A stretch of DNA of 64,000 bases from Marinomonas rhizomae (GCF_024397855.1 NZ_CP073343.1:2356001-2420000), one strand, 5' to 3'; counted from the first letter of the stretch, positions 48,747-57,555 are shown. Translations and numbers: made by a program. Notes: generated by a model from the letters alone, not told the origin.

Positions 48747-48828
48747 AAAACTCGATCCTTAATTTTTAAACAATGAGGACGTTCACGGCAAGGTGACGTC
48801 CACAAGACAAGAAACACTACTCGAAATA

Positions 48829-48851
48829 ATATTGTTATGATATAACATAAT
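48829..48851. promoter_or_regulatory. Zur operator shared by two divergent importers
   Basis: The core TGTTATGATATAACA (48833-48847) is a perfect six-base inverted repeat with a 3-base centre and matches the known gammaproteobacterial Zur consensus (GTTATANTATAAC core) at all but one central position. It lies in the 182-base divergent gap between the SBP gene and the first zinc gene. A minus-strand -10-like TATTAT and a plus-strand CATAAT lie within or next to the box, so binding should block both directions. Confidence 0.85.
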
Positions 48852-48928
48852 TAGTTTTGTAGGCAAGCCTCAACTCTTCTATAAACAACAACTTACGTGG
48901 TTTTTCCTACCGCGAGTAAAGCCAAAAC

Positions 48929-49057
48929 ATGAGATTTAAAAACATGGGACTTAAAAAAAGCGCATTAAGCCAATCGGCCTTACATAGACTTGTATTAACC
49001 AGTTTTTTAGTTTTCGCCCTTTGGATGCTTATTATCTGGGCGGTAGCTTTACCATGA
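48929..49057 (+). CDS. Predicted 42-residue single-pass membrane peptide ahead of the zinc importer
   Basis: An open frame of 42 codons starts with ATG at 48929 (a second ATG is at 48944). It has a basic N-terminus (MRFKNMGLKK) and one hydrophobic segment of about 22 residues (LVLTSFLVFALWMLIIWAVA, near 20-40), ending VALP. The stop TGA overlaps the ATG of the ATPase gene as ATGA, the same coupling used by every later gene in this operon. No family is recognised. A leader peptide or a small transporter subunit are both possible; expression is not shown. Length is below the usual gene-calling limit. Confidence 0.55.
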   Translation: MRFKNMGLKKSALSQSALHRLVLTSFLVFALWMLIIWAVALP

Positions 49058-49803
49058 GCACATTAATTCTGGATGACGTGTGTATTTCCTATGGCAGAGT
49101 ACATGCCGTTTGCCATTTAACGGGGCAATTTGAAACTGGCAGCCTAACCGCTATTGCAGGCGCCAATGGAGCTGGAAAATCCACCTTAGTGAAAGCCATC
49201 ATGGGAGAGTTACCCTTAACCAATGGCAGCATCAATAGAGGAGAGTTAACACCACAAGATATTGCCTACCTGCCGCAAACCGCCGAGATAGACCGCCACT
49301 TCCCCTTAAACCTTGAAGACTTAGTGAGCTTAGGTTCATGGAGAAAAAATGGTGCATTTCGAGGTTTATCAAACGCTTGCTTAGAAGAAGCAAAAGACGC
49401 CTTACGACAAGTAGGCTTGGCTGGTATGGAAAAGCGTCAAATAGGCTCCCTTTCCTCAGGACAATTCCAGCGCGCCTTATTCGCAAGACTGCTTTTACAA
49501 GATGCCCGAGTGGTCATTTTAGATGAACCTTTCAATGCGGTAGACGAGCAAACAACTAGCGATCTACTCACTTTAATTCTCCAGTGGAACAAAGAAGGTC
49601 GTACCGTTCTCGCCATTCTTCATGACTTAGAACAAATTGAACAACACTTTCCAAATACCTTATTACTGGCACGCGAAGCCGTTTATTGGGGAGACACTCA
49701 ACAAGCCCTATCAGCACAAAACAAACAACGGGCAAAAAGCTTAATTCACTATTGGGATAATCCTCAGCGCCAAATTCCGTCTCAACTTAAGGAGTCAGCA
49801 TGA
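49054..49803 (+). CDS. aztA: AztA-like ATPase of zinc importer
   Basis: This 249-residue ABC ATPase has Walker A GANGAGKST (about residue 36), signature LSSGQFQRALFARLLLQDARV (about 140), Walker B VVILDEPFNAVD and LHDL. The segment DIAYLPQTAEIDRHFPLNLEDLVSLGSW and the ending LLAREAVYWGDTQ closely resemble AztA of the AztABC zinc importer, and less so ZnuC. The start ATG at 49054 overlaps the small peptide's stop; a longer frame from TTG at 49021 is not needed. The upstream Zur box supports zinc as substrate. Confidence 0.85.
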   Translation: MSTLILDDVCISYGRVHAVCHLTGQFETGSLTAIAGANGAGKSTLVKAIMGELPLTNGSINRGELTPQDIAYLPQTAEIDRHFPLNLEDLVSLGSWRKNGAFRGLSNACLEEAKDALRQVGLAGMEKRQIGSLSSGQFQRALFARLLLQDARVVILDEPFNAVDEQTTSDLLTLILQWNKEGRTVLAILHDLEQIEQHFPNTLLLAREAVYWGDTQQALSAQNKQRAKSLIHYWDNPQRQIPSQLKESA

Positions 49804-50690
49804 CCCTTTACGAACTCGCCATTGCCCCTTTTAACGATTATGGCTTTATGCGCCGCGCTTTGATTGCATCCGTGGCACTGGGTTTAAGCTCTGGACCGAT
49901 TGGCGTCTTGCTCATGTTACGACGCATGAGCCTGATTGGTGACGCGATGAGTCATGCAGTACTGCCCGGTGCCGCCATTGGATTTATGATCGCAGGAACG
50001 CTTTCTTTACCCATTATGGGCTTAGGCGCCTTGGTTGCAGGGCTCACAGTGGCGATATTGTCTGGCATCGTCAGTCGCAACACCAACCTAAAAGAAGACG
50101 CTTCATTTGCCAGCTTCTACCTTGCTTCCTTAGCATTAGGCGTTTTACTGATTTCCATTAAAGGCTCCAACATTGATTTATTGCATGTACTGTTTGGCTC
50201 TATTTTGGCCATCGACGCCGAGGCGCTGTACCTCATCGGTGGCATCGCCAGCTTCTCATTAATTCTGCTGACCTTAATCTATCGCCCCTTAGTGGTCGAA
50301 TGCTTTGATCCAAGATTTTTACGTTCCGTTGGCGGTAAAGGCGTCCTCTACCATGGAATTTTCTTACTGATGGTTGTGCTCAACTTAGTCGCGGGATTTC
50401 AAACCCTTGGCACCTTAATGGCCGTCGGCATGATGATGCTGCCTGCGGTTATCTCCCAACTATGGGCAAAAACCCTACCGAAAATGATCGTCATTGCCAC
50501 CTTATCTGCAGCGACATCAGGCTATTTGGGCTTGATCATTTCCTTTCATCTTAATTTTGCTTCTGGACCGGCCATCATACTGACAGCAACAAGCCTTTAC
50601 GTCTTGTCCTTGCTGTTCGCCCCTGCTGGTATTTTCTACAAGCATTTACGTCAAAAAACTCACTCAACTCCTATGGAGAATCAACAATGA
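49800..50690 (+). CDS. aztB: AztB-like zinc importer permease
   Basis: This 296-residue protein of the ZnuB/TroC family has about eight to nine membrane segments. The parts LYELAIAPFNDYGFMRRALIAS, LLMLRRMSLIGDAMSHAVLPGAAIGFM and SLALGVLLISIKGSNIDLLHVLFGSILA fit AztB. The ATPase coupling region is likely near RRMSLIGDAMSHA. It overlaps the ATPase gene and the binding-protein gene by four bases each. Confidence 0.87.
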   Translation: MTLYELAIAPFNDYGFMRRALIASVALGLSSGPIGVLLMLRRMSLIGDAMSHAVLPGAAIGFMIAGTLSLPIMGLGALVAGLTVAILSGIVSRNTNLKEDASFASFYLASLALGVLLISIKGSNIDLLHVLFGSILAIDAEALYLIGGIASFSLILLTLIYRPLVVECFDPRFLRSVGGKGVLYHGIFLLMVVLNLVAGFQTLGTLMAVGMMMLPAVISQLWAKTLPKMIVIATLSAATSGYLGLIISFHLNFASGPAIILTATSLYVLSLLFAPAGIFYKHLRQKTHSTPMENQQ

Positions 50691-51583
50691 AAAAAATACC
50701 TTTCACGTTAACATTACTGTCTACTTTGACATTAGGAACGACACTGGCACATGCATCGGCTGAAAAGCCTGTTCCCGTTGTGGCTAGCTTTAGCATTCTT
50801 GCCGATGTGGTACAACAAGTTGGCGGTAATCTTGTTGATGTCACTAGCCTAATACCTGCAAATGGCGACCCACATGAGTTCTCACCCTCTCCAAAAGATG
50901 CAAAAGCCATCAAAAATGCTTCTGCCACCTTCATCAGCGGTGAAGGCTTAGAATCTTGGTTCTCTAAAATGGTGAAAGCATCTGGTTCTAGCGAACCTGC
51001 AACCGTTGTATCTAAAGGCATTAATACTCATACCTTTGTTGAAGATGGTGAAGAAGTGACTGATCCACACGTGTGGAATAACATTCCAAACGTCATTGTA
51101 TGGGTAAACAATATCGAGAAAACACTGGAGAAAGTTGACCCAGAATACGCCACGACATACCAAGCCAATGCTCGAAAATACATTCAACAACTTAGCCAGT
51201 TAAACAAAAAAATTCACGCTGAAATTGACACCATTCCTGTTAGTAAACGCCAAGTACTTACCAGCCATGATGCCTTTGGTTATTATGCAAAAGAATACAA
51301 GGTTAAATTCCTAGCGCCGCTTGGCTTGTCGACTGAAACAGAAGCAACCGCCGCGGATGTCGCCAGCCTTATCGACCAGATCAAACAAGAACAGATCAAA
51401 ACCTACTTCATTGAAAATTCAAATGATGCACGCCTAGTCAAACAAATTGCTAACGCAACAGGCGCAAAACCGGGTGGCGAGTTATATCCTGAATCACTTT
51501 CCGATGCCAATGGCCCTGCCACAAGCTACCTGCAACTGATGAATTACAATACTCAAAAAATTGTCTCTGCACTGAAACAATAA
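50687..51583 (+). CDS. aztC: AztC-like zinc-binding protein
   Basis: This 298-residue periplasmic protein of cluster A-I has a signal peptide (residues 1-24, cleavage near AHA-SA). Metal ligands expected for the family are visible: His in NGDPHEFSP, His in DPHVWNN, Glu or His in the middle helix (LGLSTETEA) and Asp in LYPESLSDANGPA. There is no long His-rich loop as in ZnuA. It is the last gene of the zinc operon. Manganese as substrate cannot be excluded by sequence, but AztA/AztB resemblance and the Zur box favour zinc. No AztD-like gene follows. Confidence 0.85.
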   Translation: MKKIPFTLTLLSTLTLGTTLAHASAEKPVPVVASFSILADVVQQVGGNLVDVTSLIPANGDPHEFSPSPKDAKAIKNASATFISGEGLESWFSKMVKASGSSEPATVVSKGINTHTFVEDGEEVTDPHVWNNIPNVIVWVNNIEKTLEKVDPEYATTYQANARKYIQQLSQLNKKIHAEIDTIPVSKRQVLTSHDAFGYYAKEYKVKFLAPLGLSTETEATAADVASLIDQIKQEQIKTYFIENSNDARLVKQIANATGAKPGGELYPESLSDANGPATSYLQLMNYNTQKIVSALKQ

Positions 51584-51614
51584 TCTAAATTTCTAAACAC
51601 TAAACGAGCAATAA

Positions 51615-51648
51615 AAAAGCCAGTTCAACTTATGCTGAACTGGCTTTT
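51615..51648. terminator. Bidirectional terminator after the zinc operon
   Basis: AAAAGCCAGTTCA and TGAACTGGCTTTT form a 13-base perfect stem with an 8-base loop. It lies between aztC and the convergent sugar-binding-protein gene, and A/T tracts extend on both sides. Confidence 0.93.
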
Positions 51649-51695
51649 CTTTGCGTTAAAGAAAGTTTTTACGCTTTTAAAAAAGGATCAAATGC

Positions 51696-52919
51696 TTACT
51701 TAAAAACGCGTTTTCGCACACCTTCTAATCGTTTCAGGATGGCATCAAGACGCTCTGGTTTCACCATAAACTCTTGGAAACCTTTCATGCCTTCTTGCGC
51801 CATACTTGGATCCGTATCACGGTCATAGAATTGAGCTGTTCCAGACGCATTGTTTAACATTTCGACCCCTTTATTTAGGAAGAAATCATCAGGAGCATGC
51901 GCTTTTTTATGAGGTGGGATTTGCAATAGAGCCGCATTAACCAAAGTTTGATTATCAGGACGAGCCATGAACTCTAGAAATCTGCGCGCATCTTTTTTAT
52001 TCGCTGCTTTTGCTGGAATATGAATAGTATCCATCGGCGCATCTTCTGCCATACCCACTTCACTGTTAATTTGCGGGAACTGGAAGAAGTCAATTTTTCC
52101 CTCTAGCTCTTTTGGAAAATTGGGTGCTATAAAGTTACCAATCAAATACATCGCCGCTTTACCGTTGTACATAAACGGCTGAGCTTCTTGCCATGAATAA
52201 GAAGCGTGATTCTCTAGGAAATAGCCTTTATCAACCAGCTCTTTCCAATGTTCGAAGGTTTTACGAACACGAGGATCAGTGTAAGGAATCTTGCCGTCCA
52301 TTAAGTCAATATGGAAGTCCAAGCCATTCGTACGCATGTTCAAATAATCAAACCAACCCGCGGCGGTCCAAAGGTATTTCGTGCCTATGGTAATGGGGGC
52401 GATATCATTGGCTTTTAGCGTAGCATTTACCGCTAAAAACTCATCCCATGTTTTGGGTTCAGTCAAACCTAACTTATCAAAGATATCTTTGCGGTAATAA
52501 ATACCCCATTGATAATAGGTATAAGGAACACCCCATTGCTTACCATTGATCGTCATCGCAGAGGTTGCCGATGGCATGTTGGCTTTAAGATCTTCTTTCT
52601 TCCAAATGTCACTCACGTCTTCAAACAAGCCACGATCAACAAATGCTTTCATTCTGTTACCCGCGTACCAGAATACGATATCTGGCGGTGTAGTCGACAA
52701 CCAGTTACGGATAGCGGTTTTATAACCTTCTTTGTCGTACAGGTTGTACTTCACTGTCACGTCAGGGTTTTCTTTTTCAAACTTCTGTACGATTTCACTA
52801 AATGCCTGCTTTGGAGCAGGATCTGCCTGATCGGAGTTAATCACCAAGGTGCCAGCGTTAGCCATAGAGACAGCACCCAGTGCCATTGCCCCTACCAATA
52901 AAGATTGTATTTTTTTCAT
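51696..52919 (-). CDS. Sugar ABC transporter substrate-binding protein
   Basis: This 407-residue periplasmic protein is of the extracellular solute-binding family 1 (MalE-like, CUT1). The signal peptide is residues 1-22 (ANA-GT). Family features include PDIVFWYAGNRMKAFVDRGLFEDVSDIW and YYRKDIFDKLGL. It is the last gene of the galactoside locus, 115 bases after the GH42 gene, and has its own likely promoter with operator-like palindromes. The two permeases lie at the far end of the locus. Galactosides are the probable ligands from the neighbours, not from the protein itself. Confidence 0.9.
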   Translation of the reverse strand: MKKIQSLLVGAMALGAVSMANAGTLVINSDQADPAPKQAFSEIVQKFEKENPDVTVKYNLYDKEGYKTAIRNWLSTTPPDIVFWYAGNRMKAFVDRGLFEDVSDIWKKEDLKANMPSATSAMTINGKQWGVPYTYYQWGIYYRKDIFDKLGLTEPKTWDEFLAVNATLKANDIAPITIGTKYLWTAAGWFDYLNMRTNGLDFHIDLMDGKIPYTDPRVRKTFEHWKELVDKGYFLENHASYSWQEAQPFMYNGKAAMYLIGNFIAPNFPKELEGKIDFFQFPQINSEVGMAEDAPMDTIHIPAKAANKKDARRFLEFMARPDNQTLVNAALLQIPPHKKAHAPDDFFLNKGVEMLNNASGTAQFYDRDTDPSMAQEGMKGFQEFMVKPERLDAILKRLEGVRKRVFK

Positions 52920-52950
52920 TTATCAAAGCCCTCTTTTTCTTTTTATTAAT

Positions 52951-53012
52951 TGGAACCTAGTTTCAGTATTGATCAATAAAAGCAAAAAATCAACAAACGA
53001 AACCAAGTTCCA
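52951..53012 (-). promoter_or_regulatory. Paired operator-like palindromes at the sugar-binding-protein promoter
   Basis: TGGAACCTAGTTTCA (52951-52965) and CGAAACCAAGTTCCA (52998-53012) are imperfect palindromes of the GRAAC-N3-GTTYC type, 47 bases apart. Between them lies ATTGATCAAT (52968-52977). On the minus strand TTGATT, 17 bases and AATACT form a possible promoter between the two. The spacing would suit a repressor that binds both sites. The half-site pattern recalls IclR-family (KdgR-type) operators, but the regulator is not in the window. Confidence 0.5.
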
Positions 53013-53034
53013 CTTTATTTTTTATCGCTTTTAT

Positions 53035-55005
53035 TTAATTTCTCTTCCAGATCGCCACACCAGCACTTTCTAGAGCTTTACTGCCTAGGATCAACGTTGC
53101 ATTCTCAGGTTCAAAAACCACGGATTGTGAAGCATAGTTAAAGACGAATATCACATTACCACGCTCGCGAACTCGTACGCCCACGGGTAAATAACAAGTA
53201 GACAAAGAAGCCATATCGGCTAACTTCGCTAAGCTTGCTTTCAACAAGTTATTATCTAAGCAGGAACCAAGATAAAAGTGTCGACCAGCCCCCATCAACA
53301 CAGGATTACCACCATCATCTTTTAACAAACAAGGCAGTGCCGTTTTAATTTGTTCATGCCAGTGTTTCAAGTGACCTGCGCCCCAGCGCCCTGAAACAGC
53401 TGGCTGTGTATGCTCTGGCAAAGCATCAACACGCTCTACAGTTAATGGCAATAAACTCGCCAATGGGCCCGGTGCAAGGTTTTCTGGCATCTGATACGTT
53501 TCTGTTTTGCTGCCTGTTCTTGGGCCCGCCAACAAAACGCCTTTATAAACACTCAATCTTTCTTGTAATTGAGGCGTGATATGCGCCTGAGCTGGAAGCA
53601 CCAATAACTCATACATATCCAAAGAAGCATCACTTGGAATAATGTCTACAGACAAACCAAGCTCACGCATGGCTTCATAAACACGATAGCACCAGAATAA
53701 ATAACGATAAGCGCGGGACTGCGGCTGAATATCCAATGACCAACAAGCGTCGTAATCAAACATCAGGGCGACTTTTCCTGCACTAGGTAAAGACATTAAT
53801 TCTTCTGCATCCAAACCAAGCGATTGAGCTAATTCTTTAACTTCAGCCGCGACTAAGGTTGCCTCTTTTGCCGCTTCGGCCTCTTGTGCATCCGGACGTA
53901 ACAAGCCCGCGTGCATTTGCTCTTGACCAAATGGCGCCTGACGCCAGCGGAAATACGACACCAACTCGGCGCCATGGGAAAACGCTTCCCACGTCCATAA
54001 GCGCACAGCGCCATCGGCAGGCGTTGGGTTATGTGGTGCCCAGTTCACCGGGCCTGGCTGCTGCTCCATGATCCATAAACGGCCCTTGCCGCAACCACGG
54101 TATAAATCATGATGAAAAGCACCAAAATCAGGATGACCAACACGTAGATACTTGTGTTTTTCTTCTTGGGTATAAATGGCCTCTTGATCCAAAAAGCCCA
54201 ATGGATAGGTATCCCAACTTGCCACATCAAGGTCTTGCCCCACCTTATGATGATCAAACGCTGTAAAAAAGCCCATGTAGTTATGAACCAAGTCACGCCC
54301 AGCAGAATGCTCACGCAGAATATCCACTTGCAACTTATTAAACGCCACTACTTGGTCTGAACAACAACGTTGAAAATCCAAACGATGGGATGGATTGGCT
54401 TCGGTTACTGTTAGGTTTGGCAATTCAATTTCATCGAAAGAGCGATAATCCATGCTCCAAAACACGTTACCCCATGCTGTATTTAACGCGTCAATCGTGC
54501 GGTATTTTTCTGCTAACCAAATACGAAAAGCCGCAAGGTCAGCGTCGGCATAACTTAGAATCGTGTCATGGCAACCGAACTCGTTATCAGTTTGCCAAGA
54601 AGCCACTGCTGGATGCTGACCATAGCGCTCAGCCATCATGGTCACCATACGGCGGCACTCTTCACGATATTCAAGACTGGCAAAAGTGTAATGACGGCGA
54701 GAACCAAAATGACGCACACGGCCCTGCTCATCTTTTGCCAACATAGACGGATGACGATCCACCAACCACTTAGGAGGCGTTGCGGTTGGCGTTCCCAAAA
54801 TCACTTTTAAACCATGTGAATGGAGAATATCTAAGGACTCATCCAACCACTCCCAATGCAACTCCCCCGGCGTAGGTTCAATTGTGCTCCAACTGAATTC
54901 ACCTATCCGAACGTATTCAATCCCAATACGCTGCATATGCTGAGCATCTTCTCGCCAACGGCTTTTTGGCCAATGTTCAGGGTAATAACAAACACCTAAC
55001 TTCAT
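53035..55005 (-). CDS. GH42 beta-galactosidase
   Basis: This 656-residue enzyme releases galactose from beta-galactosides. It has the GH42 start GVCYYPEHWPKSRWREDAQHMQRIGIEYVRIGEFSWS, the acid/base Glu in WQTDNEFGCH near residue 147 and the nucleophile Glu in RLWIMEQQPG near 315. A trimerisation domain (KVALMFDYDACWSLDIQP) follows near 415. No signal peptide is present, so it works in the cytoplasm. Length is normal for the family. It ends the run of enzyme genes; the lactonase gene ends three bases before it. Confidence 0.94.
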   Translation of the reverse strand: MKLGVCYYPEHWPKSRWREDAQHMQRIGIEYVRIGEFSWSTIEPTPGELHWEWLDESLDILHSHGLKVILGTPTATPPKWLVDRHPSMLAKDEQGRVRHFGSRRHYTFASLEYREECRRMVTMMAERYGQHPAVASWQTDNEFGCHDTILSYADADLAAFRIWLAEKYRTIDALNTAWGNVFWSMDYRSFDEIELPNLTVTEANPSHRLDFQRCCSDQVVAFNKLQVDILREHSAGRDLVHNYMGFFTAFDHHKVGQDLDVASWDTYPLGFLDQEAIYTQEEKHKYLRVGHPDFGAFHHDLYRGCGKGRLWIMEQQPGPVNWAPHNPTPADGAVRLWTWEAFSHGAELVSYFRWRQAPFGQEQMHAGLLRPDAQEAEAAKEATLVAAEVKELAQSLGLDAEELMSLPSAGKVALMFDYDACWSLDIQPQSRAYRYLFWCYRVYEAMRELGLSVDIIPSDASLDMYELLVLPAQAHITPQLQERLSVYKGVLLAGPRTGSKTETYQMPENLAPGPLASLLPLTVERVDALPEHTQPAVSGRWGAGHLKHWHEQIKTALPCLLKDDGGNPVLMGAGRHFYLGSCLDNNLLKASLAKLADMASLSTCYLPVGVRVRERGNVIFVFNYASQSVVFEPENATLILGSKALESAGVAIWKRN

Positions 55006-55008
55006 ATT

Positions 55009-55887
55009 CTACGCTCCAGAAAATGGCTGACTTGGCTCACCAATGACATCAAGACCCAAGGTGGCTTTTAAATCGATCGCCACAACATGACCGGACAACG
55101 GCTTTTCTGCTAATTCACTTTCACTTGTGGCAACACTCGCCGACGTGATAAACAATGTATTCCCGTCCGCACCACCAAACACACAGCTTGTTGGCTTGGA
55201 GAAAGGTAATTCTATCGTCTGCAGTACTTCACCTTCTGAGTTGTATCGCACAACACGGCCACCATCCCAATTGGCATTCCAAATACAGCCTTCTGCATCA
55301 ATACAAGAGCCATCCGCACCTATGCCTTCTTTCACTTCAAAAAATGGCTTTTGGCTTCGCACATCATAAAATTCCGGATAAGGAAAGGCGTGAACTTTAC
55401 GTGTCATAGAATCACCAAAATAGAAACGTCCACGAGATTCATCCCATGCCAATGTATTGGAAATGCCAACCCCCTCCAGCATGAGCGTCTTTTTGCCTTC
55501 TGCGGTAACTTTCCACAAACGACCCGATGCGCTTTCTTCAGCATCGTCCATGGTACCAAGCCACAACACACCGTTTGGGTCACATTTAGCATCGTTACTG
55601 CGATTGCCTGCAATATCGGTATCCAAATCACATAGGTGTTCTAATTCACCTGTCGCTTTATCCAAATAGGCAACTGCATCCGACAAAGCCACTAATAAGC
55701 GATCACTTTGTGTCGTAAAAACGGCGGATACTTTTTTAGGCAAAGTCCAATGTTGGTATTCATTAGACTCTTGATGCCAGCGCCACACTTGGCAAGCGGG
55801 AATATCAACCCAATACAAAGCCTGTTCTGACTGACTCCAAAATGGTCCTTCAGCTAATTGATTACGCTGCGTACTAATTTGCTTCAT
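55009..55887 (-). CDS. SMP-30/gluconolactonase family sugar lactonase
   Basis: This 292-residue beta-propeller enzyme opens a sugar-acid lactone, in this locus most likely galactono-lactone. Metal-binding parts are LAEGPFW (Glu near residue 13), RSNDAKCDPNGVLWLGTM (Asn near 98) and GISNTLAWDESRGRFYFGDS (Asn and Asp near 145-155). I choose the ATG at 55887, behind GGAG, since it starts at the usual family position; an open frame from 55950 overlaps the aldolase gene and lacks support. The SMP-30 family also acts on glucono- or xylono-lactones, so the substrate comes from context. Confidence 0.88.
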   Translation of the reverse strand: MKQISTQRNQLAEGPFWSQSEQALYWVDIPACQVWRWHQESNEYQHWTLPKKVSAVFTTQSDRLLVALSDAVAYLDKATGELEHLCDLDTDIAGNRSNDAKCDPNGVLWLGTMDDAEESASGRLWKVTAEGKKTLMLEGVGISNTLAWDESRGRFYFGDSMTRKVHAFPYPEFYDVRSQKPFFEVKEGIGADGSCIDAEGCIWNANWDGGRVVRYNSEGEVLQTIELPFSKPTSCVFGGADGNTLFITSASVATSESELAEKPLSGHVVAIDLKATLGLDVIGEPSQPFSGA

Positions 55888-55928
55888 TGTTTTTATTCTC
55901 CAACTTGTCTTGTCTGCTTTAAAGAAAG

Positions 55929-56564
55929 CTATTGCTGATAGGTCTTCCAAGCCGTCATAAAGGCTTCTGCATTGTCTTTTGTGATCTCGACCGATTGACC
56001 TTTTTTATACAAAGCCGAACCTAGACCAAAACCACGAGCACCAACATTCAAATAGTCAGCAACATTCGTCGGTGTGACACCGCCCACCGGACACAACCAA
56101 GTCTCGGCAGGAATCACCGCGCCCAAGGCTTTCACTACATTGATTGTAGGCAAGGCTTCCGCAGGGAAAAGCTTCACCGCATCAGCGCCAGCATGCAGTG
56201 CCGCAAAAGCCTCACTTGCTGTAAAAAAGCCTGGCATAGCGTATAAACCGGCGACTTTCGCAGCCTTAATTAACTCCACATCGGTATGCGGACAAACCAT
56301 TAGTTTTGCCCCCGTGTCGACCAGCTCTGTCAATTGTGACATGGTCAAAACTGTTCCCGCACCAATCAACACCTGATCACCAAATTTTTCTTGCAATGTA
56401 TGAATACTGGTAAAAGCATCAGGGGAATTGAGCGGCACTTCGATCAGGCGAAAACCAGCGTCAATCAAAACTTGAGCATGTTCAACCACTTCGTCTGGCG
56501 TTATGCCACGAAGGATCGCGACCATGGGGAACTCGTGCATCAATGCATCAAAAGAATGTTTCAT
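55929..56564 (-). CDS. dgoA: 2-dehydro-3-deoxy-6-phosphogalactonate aldolase
   Basis: This 211-residue class I aldolase splits KDPGal to pyruvate and glyceraldehyde 3-phosphate. The pattern is that of DgoA: FPMVAILRGITPDEVVEH, FRLIEVPLNSPDAFTSI and the Schiff-base lysine in ADAVKLFPAEA near residue 135. E. coli DgoA has 205 residues. The phosphate site GGVTPTNVADYLN is near 160. Glucose-type KDPG aldolase (Eda) is an alternative, but VPLNSP and the kinase next door favour the galactonate enzyme. Confidence 0.9.
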   Translation of the reverse strand: MKHSFDALMHEFPMVAILRGITPDEVVEHAQVLIDAGFRLIEVPLNSPDAFTSIHTLQEKFGDQVLIGAGTVLTMSQLTELVDTGAKLMVCPHTDVELIKAAKVAGLYAMPGFFTASEAFAALHAGADAVKLFPAEALPTINVVKALGAVIPAETWLCPVGGVTPTNVADYLNVGARGFGLGSALYKKGQSVEITKDNAEAFMTAWKTYQQ

Positions 56565-56568
56565 ATCA

Positions 56569-57555
56569 TTACGCTCCTGTTGTCGGATTATGTTCCGACC
56601 TAGCCTGACGATTCGCCAAGCGTTTTAAACCTCGAATACTGGCTTCATTAGCCGCTAAAAATTCAGAGGTGAGATTTATCAGGGACAAAGCCAAGGCATA
56701 ACGTGCGCTTAGCCCATGACTGCCAATAATCAACACAGGGCTCGTTGGCATAGTCAATGCCGATAAAATATCGTTCACATCATGACCAACCACCACACCA
56801 GACAAATAATCCCGCACTTCGTCAGCGGCTAACTCGCCACACACAAAACGACTACGTGCACTAAACAAATGATGCAAAATACCGCCTGTTTGTTGGCTCG
56901 CCAAGACGCCTTTTTTAAAGGCCTCTTCATTTAGCTGATCGGATTTAGGTAAGCCTTTTACCAAACTGGATTCGTCATTCAAACGCGCAAACAGCTCCCC
57001 CGTAATAGACGTAGAAAAATGCGTTACTTTACCTTCGGTGATTTGTGCCCACTTACAATGCGTACCCGGCAAGCAAAACACGGGAGATTCATCGGTACGC
57101 CCTTGCTCTTCTAGCCAATCAAGCGCACCCAGTAATTGTGTTTCTTCTCCGCGCATTACATCAGTAAGCCCAGAAACACCTTCACCACGTAAACCTGGCA
57201 CAATCGCCACCTTGTTTGGCAACGACGTGCTCAACCAAAAAAGATTGTCAGATAAATCGTCTAACTTGATAGGACAATACTGATAAGGCACTTCTTGCCA
57301 ACCACCGCGACTACCGACCATACCCGCCATATAAATGGGTAAATCAGGCGTCAACCAATCGCCCAACAACTCAGACAAGACACTTTCGAATTCAGCCGAG
57401 CTGAGTTTTAACATGCCTCGATCACTGTCGCGTTGAGCTTGAATATGACCGTCCTGATTCATCAAAAAGGCGCGTAAATTGGTGGTTCCCCAATCAATAG
57501 CAATAAAGCTCGCTTGGCCACCAGCAGGTTGTGAAACAGGATTTAATGAGGTCAT
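56569..57555 (-). CDS. dgoK: 2-dehydro-3-deoxygalactonokinase
   Basis: This 328-residue DgoK-type kinase phosphorylates 2-keto-3-deoxygalactonate at C6. Family marks are FIAIDWGTTNLRAFLM near residue 17, YMAGMVGSRGGWQEVPY near 95, VPGLRGEGVSGLTDVMRGEETQL near 120 and FCLPGTHCKWAQI near 160. E. coli DgoK has 292 residues, so this is slightly longer. Its start overlaps the SDR stop by one base, and the aldolase gene follows four bases on. Confidence 0.92.
   Translation of the reverse strand: MTSLNPVSQPAGGQASFIAIDWGTTNLRAFLMNQDGHIQAQRDSDRGMLKLSSAEFESVLSELLGDWLTPDLPIYMAGMVGSRGGWQEVPYQYCPIKLDDLSDNLFWLSTSLPNKVAIVPGLRGEGVSGLTDVMRGEETQLLGALDWLEEQGRTDESPVFCLPGTHCKWAQITEGKVTHFSTSITGELFARLNDESSLVKGLPKSDQLNEEAFKKGVLASQQTGGILHHLFSARSRFVCGELAADEVRDYLSGVVVGHDVNDILSALTMPTSPVLIIGSHGLSARYALALSLINLTSEFLAANEASIRGLKRLANRQARSEHNPTTGA

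Noticed and set aside
50687..51583. ZnuA of the classic ZnuABC system
   Set aside because: No long His-rich loop, and the ATPase and permease look more like AztA and AztB.
55888..55950. 21-residue extension of the SMP-30 lactonase
   Set aside because: It would start inside the aldolase gene; the internal ATG has a ribosome-binding site and fits the family start.
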